A DNA stretch of 44,096 nucleotides, taken from JBJEFI01 sp051873875. GTDB taxonomy: Bacteria > Bacillota > Bacilli > Bacillales > Bacillaceae_G. A program made the translations under genes and the position numbers. Within the stretch, counting starts at the first letter, position 1. Each line of letters starts with the position of its first letter. The notes beneath the pieces were generated by a model. The model did not search any database. It saw nothing but the letters and a program-made list of their open reading frames with translations, and was not told the origin of the DNA. The stretch lies in contig JBJEFI010000071.1 in the NCBI GenBank assembly GCA_051873875.1, positions 1 to 44,096 of the forward strand, given 5' to 3'. Positions 8,593 through 17,582 of the stretch are shown in pieces.

Positions 8593-9332
8593 TCTAAATT
8601 ACAAAATTCAACTGGACAATTTTCACAATGAATTTCTTTTTTTAAATAAGCTAAATTATGAATAAGAATTTTTCGTCCTTTTTCAATGGAAATAATTTGT
8701 TGATTTATTAACTCTTGCAGCATTCGATTAACCCCTTCTCGTGTTGTGACACTATAATTCGCAAGGTCTTGATTCGTTAATGACACATCAATTAATATTC
8801 CTTGTTCCGTCTTCTTCCCATATGTATTGGAAAGACGAATTAAAGTTGAGTAAAGGGCTCCTTTTTTCCCATTTAAAACTAAATCCCGTAATTTTGTTTG
8901 CTGCTTTCGAACAGCAATGCTTAATAACCGCATCAGCTTTAATGCTACTTGTCCATCTTGTAAAATAGCATTTTCTAAATCTACATTTTTTATCACATAT
9001 ACTTCACTATCTTCTACTGCCTTTGCACTAAAAAAATGACATGTACTCGCTGATTGAAACATCACTTCTCCAACAACATTTCCCTCTGATGTTAACGAAA
9101 CAGCTACCTCTCTGCCATCCTCGGATATTTTACTTAACTGAATTTTCCCACTTTTCACAATGTAGATATCCTCATCTGCCGTTCCTTCTTGAAATAAATA
9201 AGATCCTTTTCTAACTTTCAATACCCCATGTACAAACTGTAGTAATTCATCTAAGGAAATTATCCCTTTACATGCTTCCCCCAAAGCATCCAAAGTAAAT
9301 CCCTCCCAATCATCTATTAGACACCCTTTCAT
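8589..9332 (-). CDS. fnr: anaerobic regulator Fnr
   Basis: A 247-aa Crp/Fnr-family transcription factor: cyclic-nucleotide-like beta-roll, a long dimer helix, and a C-terminal winged helix (recognition region SVTTREGVNRMLQEL). The C-terminus carries C-x2-C-x4-C (HCENCPVEFCN), the layout of B. subtilis Fnr, where these cysteines plus an Asp in the 'IRDLLL' helix bind a [4Fe-4S] cluster that senses oxygen loss. The Asp is kept here in KLRDLVLNGKKG. The protein should activate fermentation and nitrate-respiration genes under anoxia. ATG at 9332 is used; an in-frame GTG lies nine bases upstream at 9341, and neither has a convincing ribosome site. The neighbouring narK of B. subtilis fnr is absent; a YeiH transporter lies upstream instead. 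Confidence 0.92.
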   Translation of the reverse strand: MKGCLIDDWEGFTLDALGEACKGIISLDELLQFVHGVLKVRKGSYLFQEGTADEDIYIVKSGKIQLSKISEDGREVAVSLTSEGNVVGEVMFQSASTCHFFSAKAVEDSEVYVIKNVDLENAILQDGQVALKLMRLLSIAVRKQQTKLRDLVLNGKKGALYSTLIRLSNTYGKKTEQGILIDVSLTNQDLANYSVTTREGVNRMLQELINQQIISIEKGRKILIHNLAYLKKEIHCENCPVEFCNLE

Positions 9333-9355
9333 TGTATACACTATTCAAAAGGATG

Positions 9356-9386
9356 TAAAAAAAGAAGCATTATCCATGCTTCTTAA
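9356..9386 (-). terminator. intrinsic terminator of the YeiH-type gene
   Basis: On the minus strand GAAGCATGGATAATGCTTC closes a stem followed by seven T. It covers the stop at 9383 and separates this gene from fnr. Confidence 0.85.
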
Positions 9387-10372
9387 CTTAATAAAATTCG
9401 AATTAAAATCAAAGCTGACACAATTTGAACAGCTGCAATTCCTAGTGCATATAAAGATACTTTTAATCCTTGTTGTTTTAAATCGGCAATTTTTACTCGC
9501 ATCCCAATTCCCGCTAAAGCAATAATTTCAAAGTTATTACTAATAATTTTAAAGAAATGAGAAAAAGATTCTGGAATGATATTTAGCGTCTTAAACAAAC
9601 ATAAACCAAAGAAGCCGTATATATACCATGGAATTCCTACTTTTTTTCTTTTTTCTTCTCCAGATACATTTCGATGTTTCATTTTTACAAATGTAAAAAC
9701 AACGATAACTAGGAAAATAACACGAACAATTTTAAATAACATTGCTAATTCTTTTACATTTTCATCTACTAATAAACCACTGGCAACAACTTGCCCAACA
9801 GATTGTAATACACCACCAATTAAAGCGGATGTTTTTAACTCTTCAAAGGAATACATTATTCCTGCTATAAAAGGAAGTAAAAATAACAGTACAACCCCTG
9901 TTACATTCACAATTGTGATTGCCATACTTTTATCTCGATCGTTAGCGCCAATGGCTGGAGCCGTAGCTGCGATAGCGGAAGAACCGCAGACAGCATTTCC
10001 GCTCGCCATTAAATAACGAAAATCTTGGCTAAATCCTAATTTTTTTCCAATCCAAATTGCTCCAGTAATTGTAAGTGCCATTTGTAAAATAATAAATCCT
10101 AATCCCGATACACCTAACTCAAGCAATGTTTGAAAGCTTAATGTTCCACCTAATAAAACAATAGAATATGACAATAGATTACTTTCCGCAAATTTAGACC
10201 CCTTATCAAAAATGTCTCCCTTTGCAACTGTATTTCCTGCCAATATTCCAATAAAAATAGCTAAAGAAGCCCCACCAATACTTGGAATAAATGTTCCTAA
10301 AAATTTGGCTAAATACGCAATTCCTATACATAATAATAATCCAGGAAGAATGTCTTTTATCTTCTTTTTCAT
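9383..10372 (-). CDS. YeiH family (UPF0324) membrane exporter
   Basis: A 329-aa membrane protein with about ten hydrophobic helices and the family signature around SGNAVCGSSAIAATAPAIGA (about residues 119-138) and the ALIGGVLQSVGQVVASG segment (184-200). YeiH-type proteins are putative anion exporters, often linked to sulfate or sulfur metabolism; the substrate is not proven. An AGGAGGAG site lies four bases before the ATG. It is transcribed divergently from a LysR-type gene 113 bases away, a typical arrangement in which the regulator controls the transporter. Length and topology are normal. Confidence 0.88.
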   Translation of the reverse strand: MKKKIKDILPGLLLCIGIAYLAKFLGTFIPSIGGASLAIFIGILAGNTVAKGDIFDKGSKFAESNLLSYSIVLLGGTLSFQTLLELGVSGLGFIILQMALTITGAIWIGKKLGFSQDFRYLMASGNAVCGSSAIAATAPAIGANDRDKSMAITIVNVTGVVLLFLLPFIAGIMYSFEELKTSALIGGVLQSVGQVVASGLLVDENVKELAMLFKIVRVIFLVIVVFTFVKMKHRNVSGEEKRKKVGIPWYIYGFFGLCLFKTLNIIPESFSHFFKIISNNFEIIALAGIGMRVKIADLKQQGLKVSLYALGIAAVQIVSALILIRILLS

Positions 10373-10396
10373 ATTCTCCTCCTACCTTTATTTAAC

Positions 10397-10460
10397 AATA
10401 ACTAATTATAGCGAACTTCTTGTTATAAAAAAAATAAATATATATAATAATAACTATTAG
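10397..10460. promoter_or_regulatory. possible LysR-type operator pair
   Basis: Two near-identical motifs, AATAACTAATTAT (10397-10409) and AATAACTATTAG (10449-10460), lie in the divergent region. Both contain short dyads (CTA-N4-TAG; ACTA-T-TAGT) similar in style to LysR-type binding sites. The assignment rests only on position and repetition. Confidence 0.35.
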
Positions 10461-10485
10461 TATTTTGAATAAAAGGGTGTTTATC

Positions 10486-11379
10486 ATGTTAGAAGAGTTA
10501 AAAACATTTATCGCGGTTATTGATCATCAAAATTTTACAAAGGCTGCGGAAGCCATCAACCTTTCCCAACCAAGTGTAAGTATACATATTAAGCACTTGG
10601 AATCAGAATTAGGTGTATCTCTTATTAATCGCTCTAGCAAAAAAAAGAAAATTATTGTTACAAAAGCTGGAGAACTTCTTTATAAACGAGCAAAAAAAAT
10701 CATTGATATCATTGAACAAACAAAAAATGACCTACACGAGTTGCAATATGGTCATACTGGTACGTTACGAATTGGTGCTAGCTTTACAATTGGTGAATAT
10801 ATCTTACCAAACCTACTAAGCACCTATGCAAAACGCTTTCCAAAAGTAACGATTGAAGTAACAATTGGAAATACATCATCCATTAGCCAAAAAGTAAGTG
10901 AATTAAAATTAGATGTTGGTTTAGTGGAAGGAATGAATACACACGAAGGTTTATTCCGAGAAGATTTTTATCAAGATTCTCTTGTTGTTACTGTACCAAA
11001 TGGACATCCAGCCACTCAACTACCTTTCTCTCTCGACAGCCTTCAAAATCAAACGTGGATTAGTCGAGAAGAAGGTTCTGGCACTGCTGAATATTTAAAA
11101 TGGTTTTTAATGACAAATAATATTCAGCCAAAAAACATAGTCATTTTCGGAAGTAATTACGCAGTAAAAGAAGCTGTTAAGCATCAATTAGGAGTAACAT
11201 ATATTTCCTCTTTAGTAGCCGAAAAAAGTATTATAAATGAAGATATTTCGATTGTAAAAGCCATTCCACCAAAAAAACGACCATTTTCTTATATCCTCCC
11301 ACTTGATTCAACACCAATTCATACAGTGACTTCCTTTATTGACTTCTTAAAAGAAGCACATCAAAATGCCGAAGGATAA
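10486..11379 (+). CDS. LysR-type transcriptional regulator
   Basis: A 297-aa LysR-family protein. The N-terminal winged helix (about residues 1-60) reads AVIDHQNFTKAAEAINLSQP and then HIKHLESELG, and the effector-binding domain covers about residues 88-295, with the usual LRIGAS strand. ATG at 10486 is chosen because AAAGGGTG lies at the right distance; a TTG at 10465 has none. It is divergent from the YeiH-type exporter, so the likely target is that gene, possibly in response to a sulfur- or cysteine-related effector as for CysB/YeiE-type regulators; the effector is inferred, not seen. It ends in a terminator shared with the DegV gene. Confidence 0.9.
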   Translation: MLEELKTFIAVIDHQNFTKAAEAINLSQPSVSIHIKHLESELGVSLINRSSKKKKIIVTKAGELLYKRAKKIIDIIEQTKNDLHELQYGHTGTLRIGASFTIGEYILPNLLSTYAKRFPKVTIEVTIGNTSSISQKVSELKLDVGLVEGMNTHEGLFREDFYQDSLVVTVPNGHPATQLPFSLDSLQNQTWISREEGSGTAEYLKWFLMTNNIQPKNIVIFGSNYAVKEAVKHQLGVTYISSLVAEKSIINEDISIVKAIPPKKRPFSYILPLDSTPIHTVTSFIDFLKEAHQNAEG

Positions 11380-11395
11380 CACTTTCTCGACAATA

Positions 11396-11438
11396 AAAAG
11401 GAAGGAGATAGCCTAAATGGACTATCTCCTTCCTTTTT
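11396..11438. terminator. bidirectional terminator (LysR / DegV genes)
   Basis: AAAAAGGAAGGAGATAG and CTATCTCCTTCCTTTTT pair around a 10-base loop, with A and T runs at both ends, between two convergent genes. Confidence 0.95.
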
Positions 11439-12291
11439 ATAAATGGTCAAACCATGCAATACCAATTGTTCCTTCTCCACCATGAACGCCTAATACGGCA
11501 CTTATTGGTGCAATATATATTTGAAGATGAGGATATTTTTGTAGTAATTGGGCTTTTACTTCTTCCATGAACGCTGTACGAGTTGCATGAATGAGTCCAA
11601 CTTTTGTCGTTCCTTTATTTTCAATTGAATCAATTAGCATTTTATAAATGTTCGCCCATGCTTTTTTCTCTGTACGAATTTTATCATATACAGCTGCCTT
11701 TGATTCTTTATCAATATGAACAATCGGTTTAATGCTTAATAAGTTTCCAAGCAATAATTGTCCTTTCGTTAAACGACCACCTTTATGCATTTGTTCAAGC
11801 TTCCCAACAATGAAGTAGTTACGGAAGTTATCAATTATTGCAGTTAAACGAGAAGCAATTTCATTTGGCGTTTTGCCTTCTCGCTCTAATTTGATTCCTT
11901 CCTCTAGTAAAAGAGTAATTCCTGTTGATAATGCTTTTGTATCAATCATGTGGTAATTTAGTTCTACTATTTCAGCAGCTTGGTTACTCGTACTTAACGT
12001 GCCACTAATTCCACTAGCAATGTGAAGCATAATAACATGTTCATATTCTTCTTTTAATTTTTCATATAGCTCTATAAATTTCCCAACTGCTGGCTGCGAA
12101 GTAGTTGGTAGTGTTTCAGATTGTGTTAATTTCGTATATAGTTCGTCAGCTGTAAGATTAATCCCATCTTCATATACTTCATTTTCGTTAAAAATAATCG
12201 TAAGTGGTACGATGTATACATCTTCATGTTGTTTTAATTCATCTGTCAAATAAGCAGTGCTATCCGTCACCCAAGCAATCTTTTTTTTCAT
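11437..12291 (-). CDS. DegV family fatty-acid-binding protein
   Basis: A 284-aa DegV (FakB-like) protein. The N-terminal domain begins WVTDSTAYL and carries TTSQP near residue 91 and the GISGTLST loop near 123, both lining the fatty-acid pocket in known structures; the C-terminal domain holds HGGEGTIGIAWF. FakB proteins present fatty acids to the kinase FakA for incorporation into phospholipids. No fakA lies nearby, so the partner would be elsewhere. GGGAGA lies eleven bases before the ATG. It is a single gene with its own terminator. Confidence 0.92.
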   Translation of the reverse strand: MKKKIAWVTDSTAYLTDELKQHEDVYIVPLTIIFNENEVYEDGINLTADELYTKLTQSETLPTTSQPAVGKFIELYEKLKEEYEHVIMLHIASGISGTLSTSNQAAEIVELNYHMIDTKALSTGITLLLEEGIKLEREGKTPNEIASRLTAIIDNFRNYFIVGKLEQMHKGGRLTKGQLLLGNLLSIKPIVHIDKESKAAVYDKIRTEKKAWANIYKMLIDSIENKGTTKVGLIHATRTAFMEEVKAQLLQKYPHLQIYIAPISAVLGVHGGEGTIGIAWFDHL

Positions 12292-12377
12292 TGAGTTAAT
12301 TGTCTCCCTTTTTTATAACCTAATATTGATACCTGGTTATAATAATACATCAAAAAAAGGATTAAGCCAACTATTTC

Positions 12378-13301
12378 TTATTCTGTAACTACATCTTTTT
12401 CCTTTATAACTACAACTTCTTCTCTATTTTGTATCATTAAAAAGAAAAAGACACCAATAATAACTAAAATGCCACCGCCCCACTGAAAAACAGACAGTTG
12501 TTCCCCTAAAATGACATAGGCTAAAGCAGACGCCCCTAGTGGTTCTCCTAAAATTCCCATCGAAATGGTTGTTGCTGTAACATAATTCATTAACCAATTA
12601 TGAATGACCATTGCGCATGAAGGAATAAGTGCCAGGCAAAAGAAAATAATCCAATCTTGTATCCGATAGTCAAAGAAAGGCTGTTGAGTCCCAATATTAA
12701 TAATTGTTAGCGTAATAGCTGCAAAAGCAAAGACAAAAAATGTATAAATCCAATGGGACACTTTTTTTACCATGTTCTGCCCAATTAATAAATAAAAGAC
12801 AACCATAATAACACTTACAAAAGATAAAAAATCTCCAATAATTGCTTTTTTACTTAATCCTAAATCACCCCAGCCAATCATCATCGCTCCAATAATTGCA
12901 ATACACATAGAACCAATTGTCAGCCTATTTACTTTATCTCGAAAGAAAAAGAAACCACCAACTAAAGAAATAACCGGTTGAAGCGCTAAAATAATTGTTG
13001 AACTAGCAATTGATGTATACAGAAGAGAGCTGTACCATAAAAAGAAATGCATTGCTAAAAAGAAACCAGCTCCTGCTAGTGATAACCACCCTTTTCGTCC
13101 AATTGTTACCATTTGCTCTCTCTTTTTCCAAGCCATTGGAAGTAATAACAAGCAAGCAAACCATAATCGGTACATACTTAATATAGATGGACTCGCTGTT
13201 GTAAATTTAGCAAAAATAGCAGAAGTAGAGATTGCTACGATTGAAAAGAAAAAAAGACTACTTGCTAGCCATTGATTTTGTTGTTTTGGAAACAAATACA
13301 A
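12378..13301 (-). CDS. EamA-type DMT superfamily transporter
   Basis: A 307-aa protein with ten hydrophobic helices arranged as two EamA repeats (about residues 13-142 and 155-290), the layout of drug/metabolite exporters. The substrate cannot be read from sequence. The frame begins with TTG at 13301 after AAAGGA; a second TTG two codons later is also possible and there is no early ATG in frame, so the exact start is uncertain. The C-terminus is a charged cytoplasmic tail (NREEVVVIKEKDVVTE). It is divergent from yjcG with about 90 bases between them. Confidence 0.88.
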   Translation of the reverse strand: MYLFPKQQNQWLASSLFFFSIVAISTSAIFAKFTTASPSILSMYRLWFACLLLLPMAWKKREQMVTIGRKGWLSLAGAGFFLAMHFFLWYSSLLYTSIASSTIILALQPVISLVGGFFFFRDKVNRLTIGSMCIAIIGAMMIGWGDLGLSKKAIIGDFLSFVSVIMVVFYLLIGQNMVKKVSHWIYTFFVFAFAAITLTIINIGTQQPFFDYRIQDWIIFFCLALIPSCAMVIHNWLMNYVTATTISMGILGEPLGASALAYVILGEQLSVFQWGGGILVIIGVFFFLMIQNREEVVVIKEKDVVTE

Positions 13302-13391
13302 AACATCCTTTCTTTCTTCATATATTTTTTATAAGTTTTCTTATAATTCTGTTATAATAAAACTAGTACGTAAAATAAAGGGGGATTTCAA

Positions 13392-13910
13392 ATGAAATAC
13401 TGGGTAATGATTTTTCCTTCAAAAAAAATTCAGGATCTAGCAAATTCCTATCGGAAGCGCTATGATTCTTCATACGCCTACATTCCACCGCATGTTACAT
13501 TAAAGAAAAATTTTACAGTTGAAGATGAAGCACAATTAGAAAAGTACGTCCAAGAATTTCAACGAATTGCATCTGAAGGAGAACCTTTTATCTTAAAAAC
13601 AACAAAAGTTAGTTCCTTCTATCCTGCGAGCAATACACTTTATTTTAAAGTAGAGCCAAATGTGGAGCTACAAGTATTGTACGATAAGTTACATAGCGGC
13701 ATCTTTGAAGCAGAAAAACATCATGCATTCGTTCCGCATATTACAATCGCTAAGCACCTTTCTGATCAAGAGCATGGCGATGTGTACAGTCAGCTTCGAA
13801 TGAAAGATTTTCATTACGAAGAATGGGTTGATCGTTTCCATTTACTATATGAACTAGAAAATGGGACATGGACTGTTTATGAAACATTCCGTCTCGGTCA
13901 AAAGTGCTAA
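13392..13910 (+). CDS. yjcG: YjcG, 2H phosphoesterase (2'-5' RNA ligase-like)
   Basis: A 172-aa protein matching B. subtilis YjcG. Both HxT/S catalytic motifs of the 2H phosphoesterase superfamily are present: HVTL (residues 34-37) and HITI (116-119). Members hydrolyse or form 2',3'-cyclic or 2'-5' phosphodiesters; the physiological substrate of YjcG is unknown. AAAGGGGGA precedes the ATG. Its place beside the coat genes matches the yjcA-yjcG order of B. subtilis. The gene is followed by its own strong terminator. Confidence 0.93.
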   Translation: MKYWVMIFPSKKIQDLANSYRKRYDSSYAYIPPHVTLKKNFTVEDEAQLEKYVQEFQRIASEGEPFILKTTKVSSFYPASNTLYFKVEPNVELQVLYDKLHSGIFEAEKHHAFVPHITIAKHLSDQEHGDVYSQLRMKDFHYEEWVDRFHLLYELENGTWTVYETFRLGQKC

Positions 13911-13960
13911 CATCTATATAATAAACACATCTAACAATAAAACATATCATCTTATTATAG

Positions 13961-14006
13961 AAGAGATACCTATAAAATACTGTTATTTTATAGGTATCTC
14001 TTTTTA
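13961..14006 (+). terminator. intrinsic terminator of yjcG
   Basis: AAGAGATACCTATAAAATA and its near-perfect complement TATTTTATAGGTATCTCTT form a long stem with a short loop, followed by T-rich sequence. Confidence 0.9.
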
Positions 14007-14131
14007 TCTTGTATTCTAGGAAATACGCTCATTTTTTATGCCCATTTTTGAATGACCATGCTCGTTAAAGGACACGTTACGTATGATAACTTGAATACGT
14101 TTATCACTTAACTATAAAGGAGGCATAAGGC

Positions 14132-15110
14132 ATGTCGAAAGAACTTATCTTTCATGAAGTTCTACAAAGGCTAAAAGGAAGAAACGTTAAAGTTTTTCGC
14201 AGTGGACCTGAGAGCAAACAAGGTCATATTATAGATACAATGGATGATTACTTTGTTCTCTTCTCAGATAATCAATTTATTTATTATCAAACAAAACATG
14301 TTCAAAATATTACAGAAGATGCAAAAGAAAATTCATTATTTATCCACTATGAGCTAGTAGATTATGACCATTTATCCACACAAACATTTGCTGAATTATT
14401 AAAGGAATTTATCAAAGAAGGTACTACTGTAAAAATTAATTTAGGTGGTCCTGAATCTCGTACTGGAATTATTGTAGACGCAGGGGAAGATTTTATTGCA
14501 TTATTTACAAAAGAAGATGGTGTTGTTTTCTATAACTTAACACACGTAAAAAGCATAAGCGAAAAAATAGGCACTGATCATAAAGAACAAAAAGAAACAG
14601 CTTCATACATCATTCCTCCATTTCCTGAAATCAGATCTTTTGCCGAGCTATTTTCACCAGAATTAACCCCTTGGGTATCAATTAACCGTGGCGGTCCACA
14701 TGCAATCGAAGGTATTTTGGTAAATAATTCAAATATTTTAAAGGTTGTCAATCACCACGAGGTTATTTTCATTCACCCTGCACACGTAAAAAGCTTTAAT
14801 TTAGGAATGAAAGGTTTAGGAGAAAAAATACAGCAAATTTTACAAGGTGAGGAAGAAGAGTTAGAAGACCAATCTGAACAAGATTCTGAACAGCAATCTG
14901 AACAANNNNNNNNNNNNNNNNNNNNNNNNNNNNNNNNNNNNNNNNNNNNNNNNNNNNNNNNNNNNNNNNNNNNNNNNNNNNNNNNNNNNNNNNNNNNNNN
15001 NNNNNGAACAACAATCCTCAAATAATACAAATAACGATTCATCCAAAAATGAAAAAAGTGGAAAAAATAATAATAAATCTAGAAATAATTCATTTAGAAG
15101 ACGTCGATAA
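14132..15110 (+). CDS. cotB: spore coat protein CotB (interrupted by gap)
   Basis: Matches B. subtilis CotB in domain order: three tandem modules of about 80 residues, each with a Gly-Pro turn and a hydrophobic end (SGPESKQGHI... HVQNI; GGPESRTGII... HVKSI; GGPHAIEGIL... HVKSF), then an acidic SEQ-repeat tail. CotB is an outer-coat surface protein. An AAGGAGG site precedes the ATG. The 100-N gap at 14906 falls in the tail. Bases 14132-14905 are 258 whole codons, and the sequence from 15006 reads EQQSSNNTNNDSSKN... and ends NNSFRRRR at a TAA at 15108-15110. That frame is offset from the upstream frame when the gap is counted as 100, so the placeholder length is wrong. The Ser/Asn/Lys-rich basic tail is what CotB proteins have. 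True length is unknown. Confidence 0.9.
14906..15005. other. assembly gap (100 N) inside cotB
   Basis: Exactly 100 N within the repetitive SEQ/SEQQ-coding tail. The flanking reading frames join only if the true gap length is congruent to 2 modulo 3, so 100 is a placeholder. Confidence 0.95.
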
Positions 15111-15155
15111 ATGGGCCATTCTTTTGTAAAATCAAAAACGAATCAACATGCTAAT

Positions 15156-15190
15156 AAAAAAGGCTGATGAAGATGAATCAGCCTTTTCTA
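15156..15190 (+). terminator. intrinsic terminator of cotB
   Basis: AAAAAGGCTGAT and ATCAGCCTTTT pair around an 8-base loop, followed by a T-rich stretch. Confidence 0.9.
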
Positions 15191-15272
15191 TTTTTCCATT
15201 AGTGCTTTTTTATTTTAGATTTGATAAGATTATTTCATATGTTTAGCATTATGACAAAAGGAGGATTTTAAG

Positions 15273-17555
15273 TTGCTATATGCACATTTCCATAACAAAA
15301 AAATCTTTTTACCCTCCTTTAAAAGGGAAGATTACCAAAAATTATATGAAGAAAGTAGAAAAGGAAACATTACTTGCCCAAGTTGTCATCAAGAACTTGT
15401 AATGTACCTTGGTATTTTAAAACAACCACACTTTATTCATCGTACTGCTAGCCAATGTACAGGTCCTTCTGAGCTAAAAAAGGAAATTCCTATAAGCTAC
15501 ATTGAACGCGATGGTTTTCATCTTCCACAAGGTCGTGCAATAAATGAAGACACAGAACAAGCAAAATGGAAACATACTTCTACGTTAAAGAAATTAATAC
15601 CATTTGTGAAAAAGAACACCACAAAGAATAAAACCTTTTTAAGTAACAAAAATCTTTTTCTTTCTTCTTCTCAGTATGAAGCTGTGACAACAATCGATGG
15701 TCCCCTTTTAGTTCTTGCTGGGGCTGGAAGTGGAAAAACACGTGTATTAACAGCTCGAACAGCTTATATGTTAACAGAAGGAAATATACATCCAAAAGAA
15801 CTATTACTTGTTACCTTTACATCAAAAGCTGCTCAAGAAATGAAGGAACGTATTCAATCCATATGCAATCTTCCTCCTTCAACTTTAAACAACATTGTAA
15901 TTGGTACATTTCATAGTATCTTTTATAAAATATTGCTTCATCACGACCGAGACAAATGGCTTCCTGATAAACTACTAAAATATGATTGGCAAAAGGAACG
16001 CATTATAAAAGAAATTGGACAGGCAGATGGATTAAATGAACAGGAATTTCCATATGACCAAGCACTTGGACAAATTGGTTATTGGAAAAATACATTAACA
16101 TTACCAGAAGACGTTCGTCCTACTGATAAATTCGAACAACAAGTTCATACCTTATATGTAGCGTATGAGCAACGAAAAAAAGAACTGGATGTTTTTGATT
16201 TCGATGATATGCTTTTAGGGTGCTATGACCTCTTCAAAAATCAACCAGACATTTTAAATCGCTATCAAAATCGATTCCGCTATTTTTTAATCGATGAATT
16301 TCAAGATATCAACAATGTTCAATATAAAATCATTCAAATGATGAGCAAAAACTCCAACAATATTTGCGTCGTAGGGGATGACGATCAAGCTGTTTACTCC
16401 TTCCGTGGAAGTAATCCTTCCTTTATTCTAGAATTTAAGGAGCAATATCCAGATGCAAAAGTCATTACATTAAGCGATAATTACCGTTCGAACCATGAAA
16501 TTGTAACGTTAGCAAATGATGTTATTCGTCATAATCAAGACCGTCATATCAAAAAAATGGAAGCTCAATATGCAGCAAAGCATACACCTATTTTCTTCTT
16601 CCCTTATGATGAGGAAGAAGAAGCAACGATGATTTTGACAGATATTAAAGAAAAAATAAAAAATGGGGCACAGCCAAAAGAATTTACAATTTTATTTCGG
16701 ACAAACGTAGCATCAAGAGCCATATTTGAACGGTTATCTCAATCCGGTCTTCCGTTTAATATCGAACGTGATCAAGATTCTTTTTATGAACGTCGCCTTG
16801 TCCGTACCGTTTTAGGCTTTTTACGCCTTTCGCTTAACGGCGATGATGTAAAAGCAATGAATGATATTATACCTGCCCTCTTTTTAAAACAAAAGACCAT
16901 TCAAGAATTAAAGGCACTAAGTATTTTAGAGGATTGTACAATCGTCCAGGCATTGACGAAACTAGAAAATCTACATGCTTTTCAACAAAAAAAATTACAA
17001 AAAATCGTTCCTCTTTTTCAGCAATTAAAACGCTTATCGCCAATTGTTGCGATTGAAACAATTGAAAAAGAAATGGGATTAAATGATTATATTAAAAAAA
17101 GAGGTAATGAAGGAAATGCTTTTGAGAAAGGCTCTGATGATATTCGAGATTTAAAGGTCGTTGCTAGAAAATACGATACCATTTTATCTTTTTTAGAACA
17201 TGTTGATCATATCATTGGGCAAACAAAGGAAATGAAACAAAAGAAAAAACAAGAAAATGCCATTCAATTGCTTACCATTCATCGATCAAAGGGATTAGAA
17301 AATACATTTGTTTATATATTAGGTGTAGTAGATGGTTCTATCCCTCATGATTTCGCCTTAGAATCTTATAGAAATGGGGATAATACCTCAATTGAAGAAG
17401 AACGTCGTCTTTTATACGTAGCAATTACACGAGCAAAAGAATGTTTATATTTATCTATTCCACAAACAAGACGTGGAAAAATAACACATCCGTCTCGCTT
17501 TATTCGCTCTCTTTATGAAACAAAGAAAGAAGCTAAATTACAAAATAATAGCTGA
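15273..17555 (+). CDS. yjcD: YjcD, UvrD/PcrA-like DNA helicase with CoiA-type zinc module
   Basis: A 760-aa protein, the length of B. subtilis YjcD. Residues 1-70 hold a putative zinc module C35-x2-C38-x14-H53-x2-H56-x5-C62, the same spacing as in the N-terminus of CoiA in this window. After a basic linker comes a superfamily 1 helicase from about residue 128: Walker A GAGSGKT, motif Ia FTSKAAQEM, Walker B IDEFQD, motif III GDDDQAVYSFRG, motif IV LSDNYRSN, motif V TIHRSKGLE and motif VI EEERRLLYVAITRAK. It should be a 3'-5' DNA translocase in repair or recombination; its cellular role is not established. TTG at 15273 is chosen because of AAAAGGAGG eight bases upstream. It lies in a spore-coat block, though nothing shows spore expression. 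Confidence 0.92.
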   Translation: MLYAHFHNKKIFLPSFKREDYQKLYEESRKGNITCPSCHQELVMYLGILKQPHFIHRTASQCTGPSELKKEIPISYIERDGFHLPQGRAINEDTEQAKWKHTSTLKKLIPFVKKNTTKNKTFLSNKNLFLSSSQYEAVTTIDGPLLVLAGAGSGKTRVLTARTAYMLTEGNIHPKELLLVTFTSKAAQEMKERIQSICNLPPSTLNNIVIGTFHSIFYKILLHHDRDKWLPDKLLKYDWQKERIIKEIGQADGLNEQEFPYDQALGQIGYWKNTLTLPEDVRPTDKFEQQVHTLYVAYEQRKKELDVFDFDDMLLGCYDLFKNQPDILNRYQNRFRYFLIDEFQDINNVQYKIIQMMSKNSNNICVVGDDDQAVYSFRGSNPSFILEFKEQYPDAKVITLSDNYRSNHEIVTLANDVIRHNQDRHIKKMEAQYAAKHTPIFFFPYDEEEEATMILTDIKEKIKNGAQPKEFTILFRTNVASRAIFERLSQSGLPFNIERDQDSFYERRLVRTVLGFLRLSLNGDDVKAMNDIIPALFLKQKTIQELKALSILEDCTIVQALTKLENLHAFQQKKLQKIVPLFQQLKRLSPIVAIETIEKEMGLNDYIKKRGNEGNAFEKGSDDIRDLKVVARKYDTILSFLEHVDHIIGQTKEMKQKKKQENAIQLLTIHRSKGLENTFVYILGVVDGSIPHDFALESYRNGDNTSIEEERRLLYVAITRAKECLYLSIPQTRRGKITHPSRFIRSLYETKKEAKLQNNS

Positions 17556-17580
17556 CCAATCTTGGTCAGCCTCTTCTTTT
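17551..17580 (+). terminator. intrinsic terminator of yjcD
   Basis: GCTGACCA-ATCT-TGGTCAGC followed by a T-rich tail (CTCTTCTTTT). The stem begins at the yjcD stop codon and may also end the convergent 37-aa gene. Confidence 0.85.
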
Positions 17581-17582
17581 AT

